This document shows, one piece after another, positions 8,483 through 17,293 of a stretch of DNA of 64,000 bases (the first letter of the stretch is position 1; the number at the start of each line of letters is the position of its first letter). The notes beneath the pieces are model-generated. The model was given only the letters and a program-made list of their open reading frames with translations. It did not search any database and had not been told where the DNA came from. Both the position numbers and the translations under genes were made by a program. The stretch lies in the NCBI GenBank assembly GCA_011774835.1, contig JAACAK010000036.1, positions 1 through 64,000 of the forward strand. The letters are read 5' to 3'. The stretch is from Candidatus Kutchimonas denitrificans. GTDB taxonomy: Bacteria > Gemmatimonadota > Gemmatimonadetes > Palauibacterales > KS3-K002.

Positions 8483-11104
8483 CTACCCACACTCCGAATA
8501 ACCGCATGCTGTACACTTCATGCAGCCTTCGGCGAACTGCAGCGAGAAGCCGCAGTCCGGACAAGTCTCGATCAGGGCCTTGATGTCACGGCCGAAATGC
8601 TTCGCCGGGTCGTCGAACGCCGCTCGCTTCGCGATCTTCGGCTTCTCCGCCGTCTGCGTGCCGCCGTTCCCTTTACGGCCCGTTTCCGGGTCCCGGAGCG
8701 GCAGATGTTGCTGCTCGCCTTCCTTCTCGGCCAGGTACTCTTCGATCGCCTGCGCCACGGCGTCCGGCATCGAGAGGATCTTCTTCGCCCCGAAGCCCAC
8801 GGCGCGGTCGCACGAGATGCCGCGGATCTGCTTGCTGATCGTGGTCAGCGGCACGCCGCTGCGCAGCGCCAGCGAGATGAGCCGGCTGATCGCCTCGGCG
8901 TCGGCCATCGCGGCACCGCCCGCCTTCCCCAGCGTCGTGAACACCTCGAACGGCCGGCCCTTCTCGTCCTCGTTGATGGTGACGTAGAGCGTGCCCAGGG
9001 GCGACATCATCTTCCGCGTGACGCCGCGCAGAGTGTCGGGCCGCTCCCGAACGAACGGCTTGCCCATCAGCTCGCCCTGCTTCGCCGACAGCTCGCGCTT
9101 GAGCCGCTCGTTCTCCTTCGCTAGCTTGTTCAGTTCGGCACGGAGCTCCTCGAGCTCGCGTGTCAGATGCTCACTGGCGAGCTCGGCCTCGGAGGCGACT
9201 CCAGCATCCCCTGCCACATCTTCGCCCTTCCGCCCAACCTCCGAGACCGAGCTCATCGTTTCTGGCTTTCCGTGTGCCTTCACGACCGACTCCGCCGTCT
9301 TGCCCGCTGACAGCACCTGGCCTTCGCGGGAGCCGTCGCGGTATACCGTGACACCCTTGCAGCCCAGCTGGTGGGCGAGCTCGTAGATCGAGCGCACGTA
9401 GTCGGGGCTGGCGTCCTGCGGGAAATTGCACGTCTTGGAGATCGCGCTGTCCACGTACTTCTGGAACGCCGCCTGCATCCTGACGTGCTCTTCGGGCGTG
9501 ACGTCGTGCGCCGTGACGAACACCCGCTGCGCATCCTCGGGCACTTCGTCGAAATGTATGTGGCCCTCGCACGCGATCCGCTCCATAAGTTGATCCGAGT
9601 ACCACCCCTGCCGACGTGCGAGGGCCACAAAATCTTGATTCACATCGGGCATCAGCGTGCCCGCCTGGTTGCGCATGAACGCCACCGCGAACAGCGGCTC
9701 GATGCCGCCGGAGCAGTCGGCGATGATCGAGATGGTGCCGGTGGGCGCCACCGTCGTCAGGTTGCAGTTGCGGAGCGGCCGTTCCGGGCGGATCCGTTCG
9801 CCGTCCCCACCGCGGGCGCAGCTGGCGTCGGGACCCCAGATCGAGCGCTCCCACTCCGGGAAGACGCCGCGCGAGATCGCCAGCTGCTCCGAGCGCACCT
9901 TGGCCTCTTCATCCACAAAGCCCATGACGCGCTCCGCCAGCTCCAGCGACTCCTCGGAGCCGTAAGCGATGCCCAGCCGCACCAGCATGTCGGCCCACCC
10001 CATCACGCCGAGGCCGATGCGCCGGATCTGCTCCGCCAGATCGGTGATCTCCGGCAGCGGGTACCGGTTGGCGTCGATCACGTTGTCGAGGAAATGGGTC
10101 GAGGCGTGCACCGCGGCGCGCAGCGCATCCCAATCGATGTCGGTCTGACCCTCGCCGACGAACGCGCCCACGTTCACCGAGCCCAGGTTGCAGACGTCGA
10201 ACGGCAGCAGCGGCTGCTCGCCGCACGGGTTCGTCGCCTCGTACGAGCCCAGGTGCGGGACCGGGTTGTACCGGTTCGCCCGATCGACGAAGAACACGCC
10301 CGGCTCGCCGTTCTGCCAGGCGCCCTCGACGATGCGGTCAAACACCTCCCGCGCCCGCAGCCGCCCCACGACCTCGCCCTTCCGCGGGCTCACCAGGTCA
10401 TACTCCTCGTCCAGCTCCACCGCCCGCATGAACGCGTCGGTGACCGCCACCGAGATGTTGAAGTTGTTCACCCGGCTGCTCTCTCGCTTGCACGAGATGA
10501 ACTTGAGAATGTCGGGATGGTCGACCCGCAGGATCCCCATGTTCGCCCCGCGCCGCGTACCGCCCTGCTTCACCGCCTCCGTCGAGGCGTCGTAGACCTC
10601 CATGAACGAAACGGGTCCGGAGGCGACACCCATCGTCGACCGCACCACATCCCCACTGGGCCGGAGCCGCGAAAACCCGAACCCGGTGCCACCTCCGGAC
10701 TGATGTATCAGCGCCATGTTCCGCAGCGTCGTGTAGATCCCTTCCAGCGAATCCTCCACGGGCAGCACGAAACAGGCGGACAGCTGGCCCAGCGGACGGC
10801 CGGCGTTCATCAACGTCGGCGAATTCGGCATGAACTGCCCGCCGGCCATTATGTGATAGAACCGCTCCGCTGATTCCTGCGCCTCCGCTCCGCTCGCTCC
10901 GTACTCCAGATCCACCGCCGCGATCGTCCGCGCCACCCGCCAGAACAGCTCCCGCGGCGTCTCCACCGGGCGCAGCTCGTCGTCCTTCACCAGATACCGG
11001 CGCTCCAATACGGTCAGCGCGTTCTCGGTCAGGTCAGGGTCCGGAAGATCCGGCGGCGGCGCCACCGGCAAGGCCGTCGCCTTGCGCATGGCGATCGTCG
11101 TCAT
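8483..11104 (-). CDS. nrdJ: Vitamin B12-dependent (class II) ribonucleotide reductase
   Basis: ACFVLPVEDSLEGIY, GGGTGFGFSRLRP, NPCGEQPLLPFDVCNLGSVN, C-term DUF3320-like/Zn region CPDCGFSLQFAEGCMKCTACGYSECG; start at MTTIAMRK. Confidence 0.95.
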   Translation of the reverse strand: MTTIAMRKATALPVAPPPDLPDPDLTENALTVLERRYLVKDDELRPVETPRELFWRVARTIAAVDLEYGASGAEAQESAERFYHIMAGGQFMPNSPTLMNAGRPLGQLSACFVLPVEDSLEGIYTTLRNMALIHQSGGGTGFGFSRLRPSGDVVRSTMGVASGPVSFMEVYDASTEAVKQGGTRRGANMGILRVDHPDILKFISCKRESSRVNNFNISVAVTDAFMRAVELDEEYDLVSPRKGEVVGRLRAREVFDRIVEGAWQNGEPGVFFVDRANRYNPVPHLGSYEATNPCGEQPLLPFDVCNLGSVNVGAFVGEGQTDIDWDALRAAVHASTHFLDNVIDANRYPLPEITDLAEQIRRIGLGVMGWADMLVRLGIAYGSEESLELAERVMGFVDEEAKVRSEQLAISRGVFPEWERSIWGPDASCARGGDGERIRPERPLRNCNLTTVAPTGTISIIADCSGGIEPLFAVAFMRNQAGTLMPDVNQDFVALARRQGWYSDQLMERIACEGHIHFDEVPEDAQRVFVTAHDVTPEEHVRMQAAFQKYVDSAISKTCNFPQDASPDYVRSIYELAHQLGCKGVTVYRDGSREGQVLSAGKTAESVVKAHGKPETMSSVSEVGRKGEDVAGDAGVASEAELASEHLTRELEELRAELNKLAKENERLKRELSAKQGELMGKPFVRERPDTLRGVTRKMMSPLGTLYVTINEDEKGRPFEVFTTLGKAGGAAMADAEAISRLISLALRSGVPLTTISKQIRGISCDRAVGFGAKKILSMPDAVAQAIEEYLAEKEGEQQHLPLRDPETGRKGNGGTQTAEKPKIAKRAAFDDPAKHFGRDIKALIETCPDCGFSLQFAEGCMKCTACGYSECG

Positions 11105-11321
11105 CGGTTGATGGCTCTGGAACTCGGTTCGCTCGGTCTGCAATGGTCTCTCGAGTGGCTCGTGGGCGAATGAATGAAAACGTGAAGCGCCAGCGCGCCA
11201 GGCGCGCCTCTCTGACCTACATGCTTTCGGCTTGATTCCGTTCCCGGTTCGGCCTCCCAAGTGCGGCGGGGGGAGGAGGCCCGGCACCCCAAAACGACCC
11301 AGCCCGTCATCCCTCCGGGCC

Positions 11322-11368
11322 CACAACATATGGTGCCTTGCTCGACTGCGAAACCCAAAATATAGCGC
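11322..11368 (-). promoter_or_regulatory. Pair of NrdR-box-like sites at the nrdJ promoter
   Basis: GCACCATATGTTGTG and GCGCTATATTTTGGG on the minus strand, 32 bp apart between matching positions. Confidence 0.6.
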
Positions 11369-11385
11369 TGGCGCCCCAATGTCAA
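11357..11385 (-). promoter_or_regulatory. Sigma70-like promoter of nrdJ
   Basis: TTGACA (11380-11385) - 17 bp - TATTTT (11357-11362) on the minus strand. Confidence 0.65.
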
Positions 11386-11392
11386 GCGGTGG

Positions 11393-11482
11393 GAATCGCT
11401 TCATTCATGGGGAATCTCGGGAAGATAGGGAATGGGATTCGGGGATTCGACATTCCCACCCTCCCACCTTCCCTCCCCCATC
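11393..11482. repeat. Family B word-repeat, truncated copy
   Basis: GGGAATCTCGGGAAGATAGGGAATGGGATTCGGGGATTCGACATTCCCACCC; same GGGATTCGGGGATTC words as at 12.1, 45.0 and 48.9 kb. Confidence 0.6.
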
Positions 11483-11987
11483 AAGCCGAAGCGTAGTCTC
11501 CGGCCTTATGCGCCCGAGCGAGCTCGCGGTAGTCGCGGATCGTGCGGGCGATGCGCTGGCGCAGCTCGTCGTCGACGGGGCGTACGACCTTCGCGGGCAC
11601 GCCTATGACGAGGGAGCCAGCGGGCACGCGGGTGCCCTCGGTGATCAGCGCGCCGGCAGCGATGACCGAGCCGGTCTCGATGACGGCGCCGCTGAGAACG
11701 ATGGATCCCATGCCGATGAGGCAGTCGTCTTCGACAACGCAACCGTGGAGGAGGCAGCGGTGGCCGACGCCGACCCGAGCGCCGATGCGGGTGGGCAGTC
11801 CGGGATCGATATGGATGACCGAGGAGTCCTGGATGTTCGTCGCTTCGCCGATGTGGATCGGCTCGATATCGCCACGCACGACAGTGCCGTACCAGATGCT
11901 GGCCTGGCGCTCGACGGTGACGCGACCGATGACGGTGGCGCCCGGCGCGATGAACGCGTCGGGATGAATATCGGGACGGTGAACCAT
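11481..11987 (-). CDS. Gamma carbonic anhydrase family protein (left-handed beta-helix)
   Basis: FIAPGATVIGRVTVERQASIWYGTVVRGD...IGEATNIQDSSVIHID...VGHRCLLHGC...IGMGSIVLSGAVI. Confidence 0.92.
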   Translation of the reverse strand: MVHRPDIHPDAFIAPGATVIGRVTVERQASIWYGTVVRGDIEPIHIGEATNIQDSSVIHIDPGLPTRIGARVGVGHRCLLHGCVVEDDCLIGMGSIVLSGAVIETGSVIAAGALITEGTRVPAGSLVIGVPAKVVRPVDDELRQRIARTIRDYRELARAHKAGDYASA

Positions 11988-12003
11988 TTCAAACTCCGTG
12001 GTT

Positions 12004-12280
12004 ACGGTTGGGAATCGCGAAATGGGGATTACTGGGGATTAGAGAGCTCGGGATTCTGATATTGGGAAGATCGAGTTCTCTCCGAATCGTTGAGGTCGAT
12101 TCGGGGATTCGGTGTTTCGGGGATTCGGGGACATAGGATTTCACTCCACTTTGCCGTCCATGCCGATTCCCACCTCCCCGAGCCCCCGAATCCCCGACTC
12201 TCCGAATCCGCTTCGGCAATTCGGGGAGAACTGGAACTTCCCTCAATCAGAATCCCGAAATCCAACTTCCCAACCCACAC
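12004..12280. repeat. Family B element: two inverted copies forming a long imperfect palindrome
   Basis: GGGATTCTGAT..GGGAAG.TC.AGTTCTC(T/C)CCGAAT-N11-ATTCGG on both strands; CCGAAT-N11-ATTCGG hairpins at 12082-12104 and 12202-12224. Confidence 0.85.
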
Positions 12281-12281
12281 T

Positions 12282-15185
12282 CTAGAAGGCCAGGCCGGTG
12301 GCGAGGTAGGGTTCCGGGTCGCCGACCGCGCGGTCGAACGGCTGGGCGTACCCGAAGCGGAAGCGGAAGACCGCGTTGTAGTTGACGGCGAGATCGATGG
12401 AGAGCTCGGCGCCGGCAGAGGCGAGGACGTCGATGGCGTCGGCGTCGAACCAGGCGGAGCCGGCGTCGAGAAAGAAGCTCATCGAGACCCGGTCGAGGAA
12501 GAGGGGCCAGAGGCCGTAGCCGCGCCCGACGAGGAGGAGCGGAAAACGATACTCCAGGCTCGCCGCCGCGATCCGGTCGCCGACCTGCACGTTCTCGGGA
12601 TAGCCGCGGAGTCCGTAAGTCTCGCCGTGACCGATGGCGAGGCCGAAGCCGAGATTCAGCGGCCGCGCCAGCAGTCCTCCGAGCTCGAAGATCTCCGCGC
12701 CGCGGTCGCGGCCGTAGCTGGTCCCGAGGTCGAGGCGACCGGCCAGAACGTGATGGGCGAACCCGAACACGGGAAACGAGATGAAGCCGCGCCAGGCGAG
12801 CTCGGCGGAAGCCTCCCAACGGTCGAAGTCATCGGCCAGCCGCTGGTGCGAGAGCAGGAGCGAGGCGCTCCAGCCGTTCTCCGGGCTCACCGACCGGGGG
12901 TAGCTCCGGGCGGTGGAGAAGCCGATGCCGAGCAGGGCCTCGAGATCGGTGAACGTCGAATCGGTGAGTTGCACGCCGCCCGTCGGCTCGAAGCGCAGAA
13001 ACTGCACGCCGAAGCCGGGTGAAATCCTGAACGAACTCCGCTGCCGCGGGCGCAGGAAGTCCGCGGTGACGATCACGTTTCGCTCACGCTCGACCGTGGT
13101 GAAGAGCGTCCCGTCGGCGGTCCGCAGGTTCTCGTCCCAGCTCTGGATGGCAGTGAGACCGAGGACCGGGTCCCCCAAACCGGCATACCGGTAGGCGGCC
13201 TGCCACTCCACCTTTTCCAGGCCGATACGCCATCCGGCGAACAGCGTGTAGCTGTGTCGCCGGATGTCATCGGTGCCGGTGACGACGGCGCCCAACAGAT
13301 CGCCCTCGAGCCCGTCGCTCAAAGCGAGGAACGGGGTCCAGGCCTTGGGCCACAGCGACGGGAACGGCGAGTAGCCATGGACCTCCCCGCCAGGGGAAGG
13401 CCCGGCTCCAGGCGGCGGCCCCAGCCGTTCCCGGCGCTCCCGCTCTCCCGGCCCCGCTTCCAACCAGGTGGCCGGCTCGAATGACCGGCGCTCGACCCGC
13501 AAACCGTCCGGATAGAGCGCGACGAAAGCCAGCCAACGACCGTCCGGTGACACGGCCGGATCGCTCGCACCCATCGGCGCGCGGGTCACGCGCCAGGCGC
13601 GGGGAGGCGTGCCGCCATCCGCGGCGAGCTCCCGAGCCCACTCGACCGCCAGTATGTCGTACGAGCCGTAGCGATCCGACGCCCACAGCAGGTACCGCCC
13701 ATCCGGTGACCAGGCGGGGGTGATGTCGCCGGCACTGTCCCGGGTGATCCGCCGAACCGTGCAGCCGTCGCGGTCGATCACCACCAGATCCAGGACCGCG
13801 CCCGACTGCCAGCGCTCCGCGGCGATATAGCGACCATCGGGAGACCAGCGGGGGTGCTCCCAGTTGACGTCCGGAACGAACCCGGTGATGGGCCGCAGGG
13901 TCAGGGTCTCCAGATCGAGCTCGACCAGCCGGTTCGTCCCGTTTCCGGTCTGCACGGCGACCAGCGATCCGCCGTCGGGCGCCAGATCGGGGGACGAGAG
14001 ACGGGCGCCCGCGGTGAGCCGCTCTTCATGCCCGCTGGCCAGATCGATGCGGTAGAGGTCGCTGTAGATGGTGTAGCGGTCGACGAACTCCACCTGGCTG
14101 TGGTAGACGGCGGAGCCGTCCGGCGCCCAGCTGACGCCCCCGGGACCGTTACGCCTCCGGCGCAATACCGTGGCGCCGCTGGCCGCATCGACGACCACGA
14201 CCGCCGGGTCGTCGCGGGGGGTGATGGCGCTGAAGGCGATCAGGCGGCCGTCCGGCGCGAAGCGAGGCGCCGACAGGGACCAGGCTTGGCCGCTCAGCGG
14301 TCGGGCGGCCTCCGCATCGTCAGACGTTGCCGCCGCCTCCGCGAGACGGGCCCGCCAGTCGTTCCAGCTCCCGGTCAGGCTCTGGCCGTAGAGCGAGCCG
14401 GAAGCCCAGTTCAGCGTATAGGGGAGTCGCCGGGCGCCCTTCTTCGCCAGCAGGGCCACCACGCTGTCGCCGTGCTCGGCCGCCATAGCGCGCAGGTAGA
14501 GGCCGCCGTAGGCGTAAGGGGTGCTGGCCGCCGGAAACGTGGGCTTGATGCCGTTGGCGGCGTCGACGGGTCGGAGCTCGTCGGCTCGGGCGTCGTTCCG
14601 CACCCAGCTGTTGAACGTACTCCCGTAGGCGCGGCCGACGCCGGTGAGCCGGGATTCGTAATACGTCGCCAGCCCTTCGATCACCCACCGCGGCTGATAG
14701 AAGGCGGGGAAGAAGGTGGGCTGGCGGCCGAACACGAAGCGGCCGATCGACCAGATGCCCGCCGCGCGATCGAGGTGGAAGATGTGGGTGAGCTCGTGGG
14801 CCATCGCCACGTCCACCCAATCGCTCTCGTAATAGTTCAGCTGCCGCGTCGCGATCTGTGGTGCGGCGATGAGCACGATCCGATTGGACGGCAGGGGCGT
14901 GGCCGACGCGTTCGGCCGATCGGTATGGTCGGTGACGACCAGCGCTACCCGGCTCCTTGGCGCCCGAACGAAATGCTCGGCCAGAGTGCCGTAAGCCCAC
15001 TCGGCGCTCGCCGCCGCCCGACGGGCGAACGGCTCCATCCCCTCCGGAAAGACGACCCGGAAGTGCTCGGTCTCGAACTGCAGGTAGCTGGCGTCGGGTG
15101 GTACCTGGGAACGGGCTGTCGTCGCGCCGATGACGAGAAGCGACGCGACAGCCGCCAGCCGCGAGGTGCGGCGCGCCGGGCTCAC
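12282..15185 (-). CDS. Peptidase-MA-like domain + TolB/PD40 propeller + C-terminal outer-membrane beta-barrel
   Basis: Signal peptide; AHELTHIFHLDRA (HExxH); repeated SPDGR.. propeller units; aromatic/Gly-rich barrel C-term ending YLATGLAF. Confidence 0.8.
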   Translation of the reverse strand: MSPARRTSRLAAVASLLVIGATTARSQVPPDASYLQFETEHFRVVFPEGMEPFARRAAASAEWAYGTLAEHFVRAPRSRVALVVTDHTDRPNASATPLPSNRIVLIAAPQIATRQLNYYESDWVDVAMAHELTHIFHLDRAAGIWSIGRFVFGRQPTFFPAFYQPRWVIEGLATYYESRLTGVGRAYGSTFNSWVRNDARADELRPVDAANGIKPTFPAASTPYAYGGLYLRAMAAEHGDSVVALLAKKGARRLPYTLNWASGSLYGQSLTGSWNDWRARLAEAAATSDDAEAARPLSGQAWSLSAPRFAPDGRLIAFSAITPRDDPAVVVVDAASGATVLRRRRNGPGGVSWAPDGSAVYHSQVEFVDRYTIYSDLYRIDLASGHEERLTAGARLSSPDLAPDGGSLVAVQTGNGTNRLVELDLETLTLRPITGFVPDVNWEHPRWSPDGRYIAAERWQSGAVLDLVVIDRDGCTVRRITRDSAGDITPAWSPDGRYLLWASDRYGSYDILAVEWARELAADGGTPPRAWRVTRAPMGASDPAVSPDGRWLAFVALYPDGLRVERRSFEPATWLEAGPGERERRERLGPPPGAGPSPGGEVHGYSPFPSLWPKAWTPFLALSDGLEGDLLGAVVTGTDDIRRHSYTLFAGWRIGLEKVEWQAAYRYAGLGDPVLGLTAIQSWDENLRTADGTLFTTVERERNVIVTADFLRPRQRSSFRISPGFGVQFLRFEPTGGVQLTDSTFTDLEALLGIGFSTARSYPRSVSPENGWSASLLLSHQRLADDFDRWEASAELAWRGFISFPVFGFAHHVLAGRLDLGTSYGRDRGAEIFELGGLLARPLNLGFGLAIGHGETYGLRGYPENVQVGDRIAAASLEYRFPLLLVGRGYGLWPLFLDRVSMSFFLDAGSAWFDADAIDVLASAGAELSIDLAVNYNAVFRFRFGYAQPFDRAVGDPEPYLATGLAF

Positions 15186-17188
15186 TCGATCCTCCCGAGC
15201 GCGAACTCGCGCAGCCCGCTGAGTACGCCCCGGGCGTAGGCCTCCTGGTACGAGGGTTCCCGGAGGGCCGCCTCCTGGGCCGGGATCATCATGAAGGCGC
15301 CCTCGGTCAGGGCCGCCGGTATCCAGGTCGGTCGCGCCAGCGCCAGGCTCGCCCGGCCGATCCCCAGGTCGCCGAGCCCCAGCGATTCCAGCAACCCTCG
15401 TTGCAGCGCCCGCGCCAGGTCCCGGGCCTGCGGGTGGAAGTAGTAAACGCTGGTCCCGTGATTCTCGAACGGGTTCACGCCGTCCGGCAGCGCGTTGTTG
15501 TGGATCGAGACCAGCAGATGCGCGTCGAGCAGCTCGGCCAACCGGGTCCGATCATAAAGCCTCACCGCCTCCCGGTCGGCGCGGGTCAGCACGACCCGAG
15601 CGCCCTCCGCTTCCAGCAAGCGCTTGAGCCGGAACGCGACGGCCAGGTTGGCGTCGGCCTCGTACAGCCGGGTCGGACCCGTCGCGCCGCCCGGCGGGTG
15701 ACCGGGATCGACGGCGATCCGCAGGCCGGCCAGCGGCCGATCCGGATCGATCGCCGGCGGTTTCCGAACCTCGAGGACGAGACCGCCGTCGTGATAGCGC
15801 GCGCGGTAGCCCCACGGGCGACCGGCCAGCTCCAGGTGAAGGACGTAGCGGTCATCGGTCGGCTGCTCCCAGCGTGCCCCGCGAAGGAACCGATCGGCAG
15901 GTCCATAGCGGAGCCAGTCGGTGTTCGAATAGGCGCCGTACAGGATGAGCGCGAGGCGACGCCCGTCGACCTGGACGTGGTAAGGGACCGGTTCGCTCAC
16001 CGCCAGGTTCACCCGGATGCGGTCGGCGGCGGCTTCCAGCCGCACCGTGCCAACCTCCGCCAACGCGACGCGCGCCGGGTTCGGACGCGGGGCCAGCTCG
16101 TCCAGGGCGACCCAGGCCTCGGTCAGAGCGTCGAGGCTCAGGCGCACCGATCCGTTCCGGCGCCCACTCACCCGGGCCTGGACACCGTCGTTCCACATCC
16201 ACAGCGTGGTCGCCCCCGGCTCCGCCCGTCCCACGACGAACCCGTCGCGTCCCACCGCCGACGGCTCCTCTCGCAGCTCGACCACGGGTCCCCGGCCCCG
16301 TTCCGACATGATCCAGAGATCGAGTGGCAACGGGGTTCGCGCCGTGTCGCCCTCGAACGCGACCTCGAGGATCGCGCACCCGGGGGACACGGGGGGCACA
16401 TCTCTCGGCGCGTCGTTCCCGGCAACGGCCGCGAGGAGCGTGTCCTCCGGGATCGGCTGCGGAGGTGGCGCACAGGCCGGAGGCACGCCCGAGAAATCGA
16501 CGGCGACCGGCGACAGCGAGGGAACGAGCCGGCCACGGCCCAGCGGTTCATCGGCATGGAGCACGCCTCGGTAGACCCCGGACCCGGCCCGTGGCTCGCC
16601 GGCGCGATCCCGAGGCACCGTGCCGAAGATCCAGTTGGGATCCGCGGGACCGGCACCGTCGGTCGCGTCGAGGGGGATCGAATCGCCGTTCGGCATCCGC
16701 AGCCAGACCCGGGCACCCGGCGTCGCCCCGGCCGTCACCTCCAGGGCCTCGCCGGACCTCACCCACCACGCGCCCCGGGGCGCGACGGAAGTCTCGACGA
16801 TCGTCGCCGAGTCCGACAGGGCCGGGCCGCCGCCCGGCCGCCGGATGGTGCGGACCGCGCGAGCCTCTTCGCCGTCCAGCGAGGCGACCAGCCGGTACTC
16901 GGCCACGGTGTCGACGGCGCTGCCCGGCACCGGCAACCACGCCAGGAAGGCGCCGTTGGGCTCCACATCGACGGGATGGCCGTCGATGGTCAGCCGCGCC
17001 CGACCGTTCCCGACCGAGCCGAAGATGAAGTTGCTGTCCGGCGCCGAGACGAGCGCCGAGTCACGGGGATAAACGACGTCTATGGCGAGGGGCCCGCGTC
17101 GCGGCACGATGGGCGGCGGACCGCCGCGCCCCGGCGCCCGCGTCCCACACCCCGCCAACGCGAGCGCCAGGGCCGCCGCGGCACACAT
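15182..17188 (-). CDS. N-acetylmuramoyl-L-alanine amidase (Amidase_3), predicted lipoprotein
   Basis: Lipobox-like LALAGCG; IAVDPGHPPGGATGPTRLYEADANLAVAFRLKRLLEAEGARVVLTR; VSIHNNALPDG; EGAFMMIP. Confidence 0.88.
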   Translation of the reverse strand: MCAAAALALALAGCGTRAPGRGGPPPIVPRRGPLAIDVVYPRDSALVSAPDSNFIFGSVGNGRARLTIDGHPVDVEPNGAFLAWLPVPGSAVDTVAEYRLVASLDGEEARAVRTIRRPGGGPALSDSATIVETSVAPRGAWWVRSGEALEVTAGATPGARVWLRMPNGDSIPLDATDGAGPADPNWIFGTVPRDRAGEPRAGSGVYRGVLHADEPLGRGRLVPSLSPVAVDFSGVPPACAPPPQPIPEDTLLAAVAGNDAPRDVPPVSPGCAILEVAFEGDTARTPLPLDLWIMSERGRGPVVELREEPSAVGRDGFVVGRAEPGATTLWMWNDGVQARVSGRRNGSVRLSLDALTEAWVALDELAPRPNPARVALAEVGTVRLEAAADRIRVNLAVSEPVPYHVQVDGRRLALILYGAYSNTDWLRYGPADRFLRGARWEQPTDDRYVLHLELAGRPWGYRARYHDGGLVLEVRKPPAIDPDRPLAGLRIAVDPGHPPGGATGPTRLYEADANLAVAFRLKRLLEAEGARVVLTRADREAVRLYDRTRLAELLDAHLLVSIHNNALPDGVNPFENHGTSVYYFHPQARDLARALQRGLLESLGLGDLGIGRASLALARPTWIPAALTEGAFMMIPAQEAALREPSYQEAYARGVLSGLREFALGRIE

Positions 17189-17293
17189 GCGAAGGGTACG
17201 TCCGTCGGCCCGCCCAGCTACCAGATTCGCCTCCGTTCCGTTGCGATCGTGCCGAATGTTAGGCCGGGCCGCACGACCGGTCAAAGGAACCCA

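Noticed and set aside
8107-8564. Short ORFs such as MSKVQRPTSNSPLPTPHPPNPPNSPG
   Set aside because: Translations of the G-rich and GTTGGAC repeats and the nrdJ tail, not genes.
9371-10873. 500-aa plus-strand ORF
   Set aside because: Shadow ORF opposite nrdJ, no recognisable motif.
11105-11356. Cobalamin riboswitch in the nrdJ leader
   Set aside because: Expected from biology, but I could not identify a convincing B12 box by eye; left as a covariance-model test.
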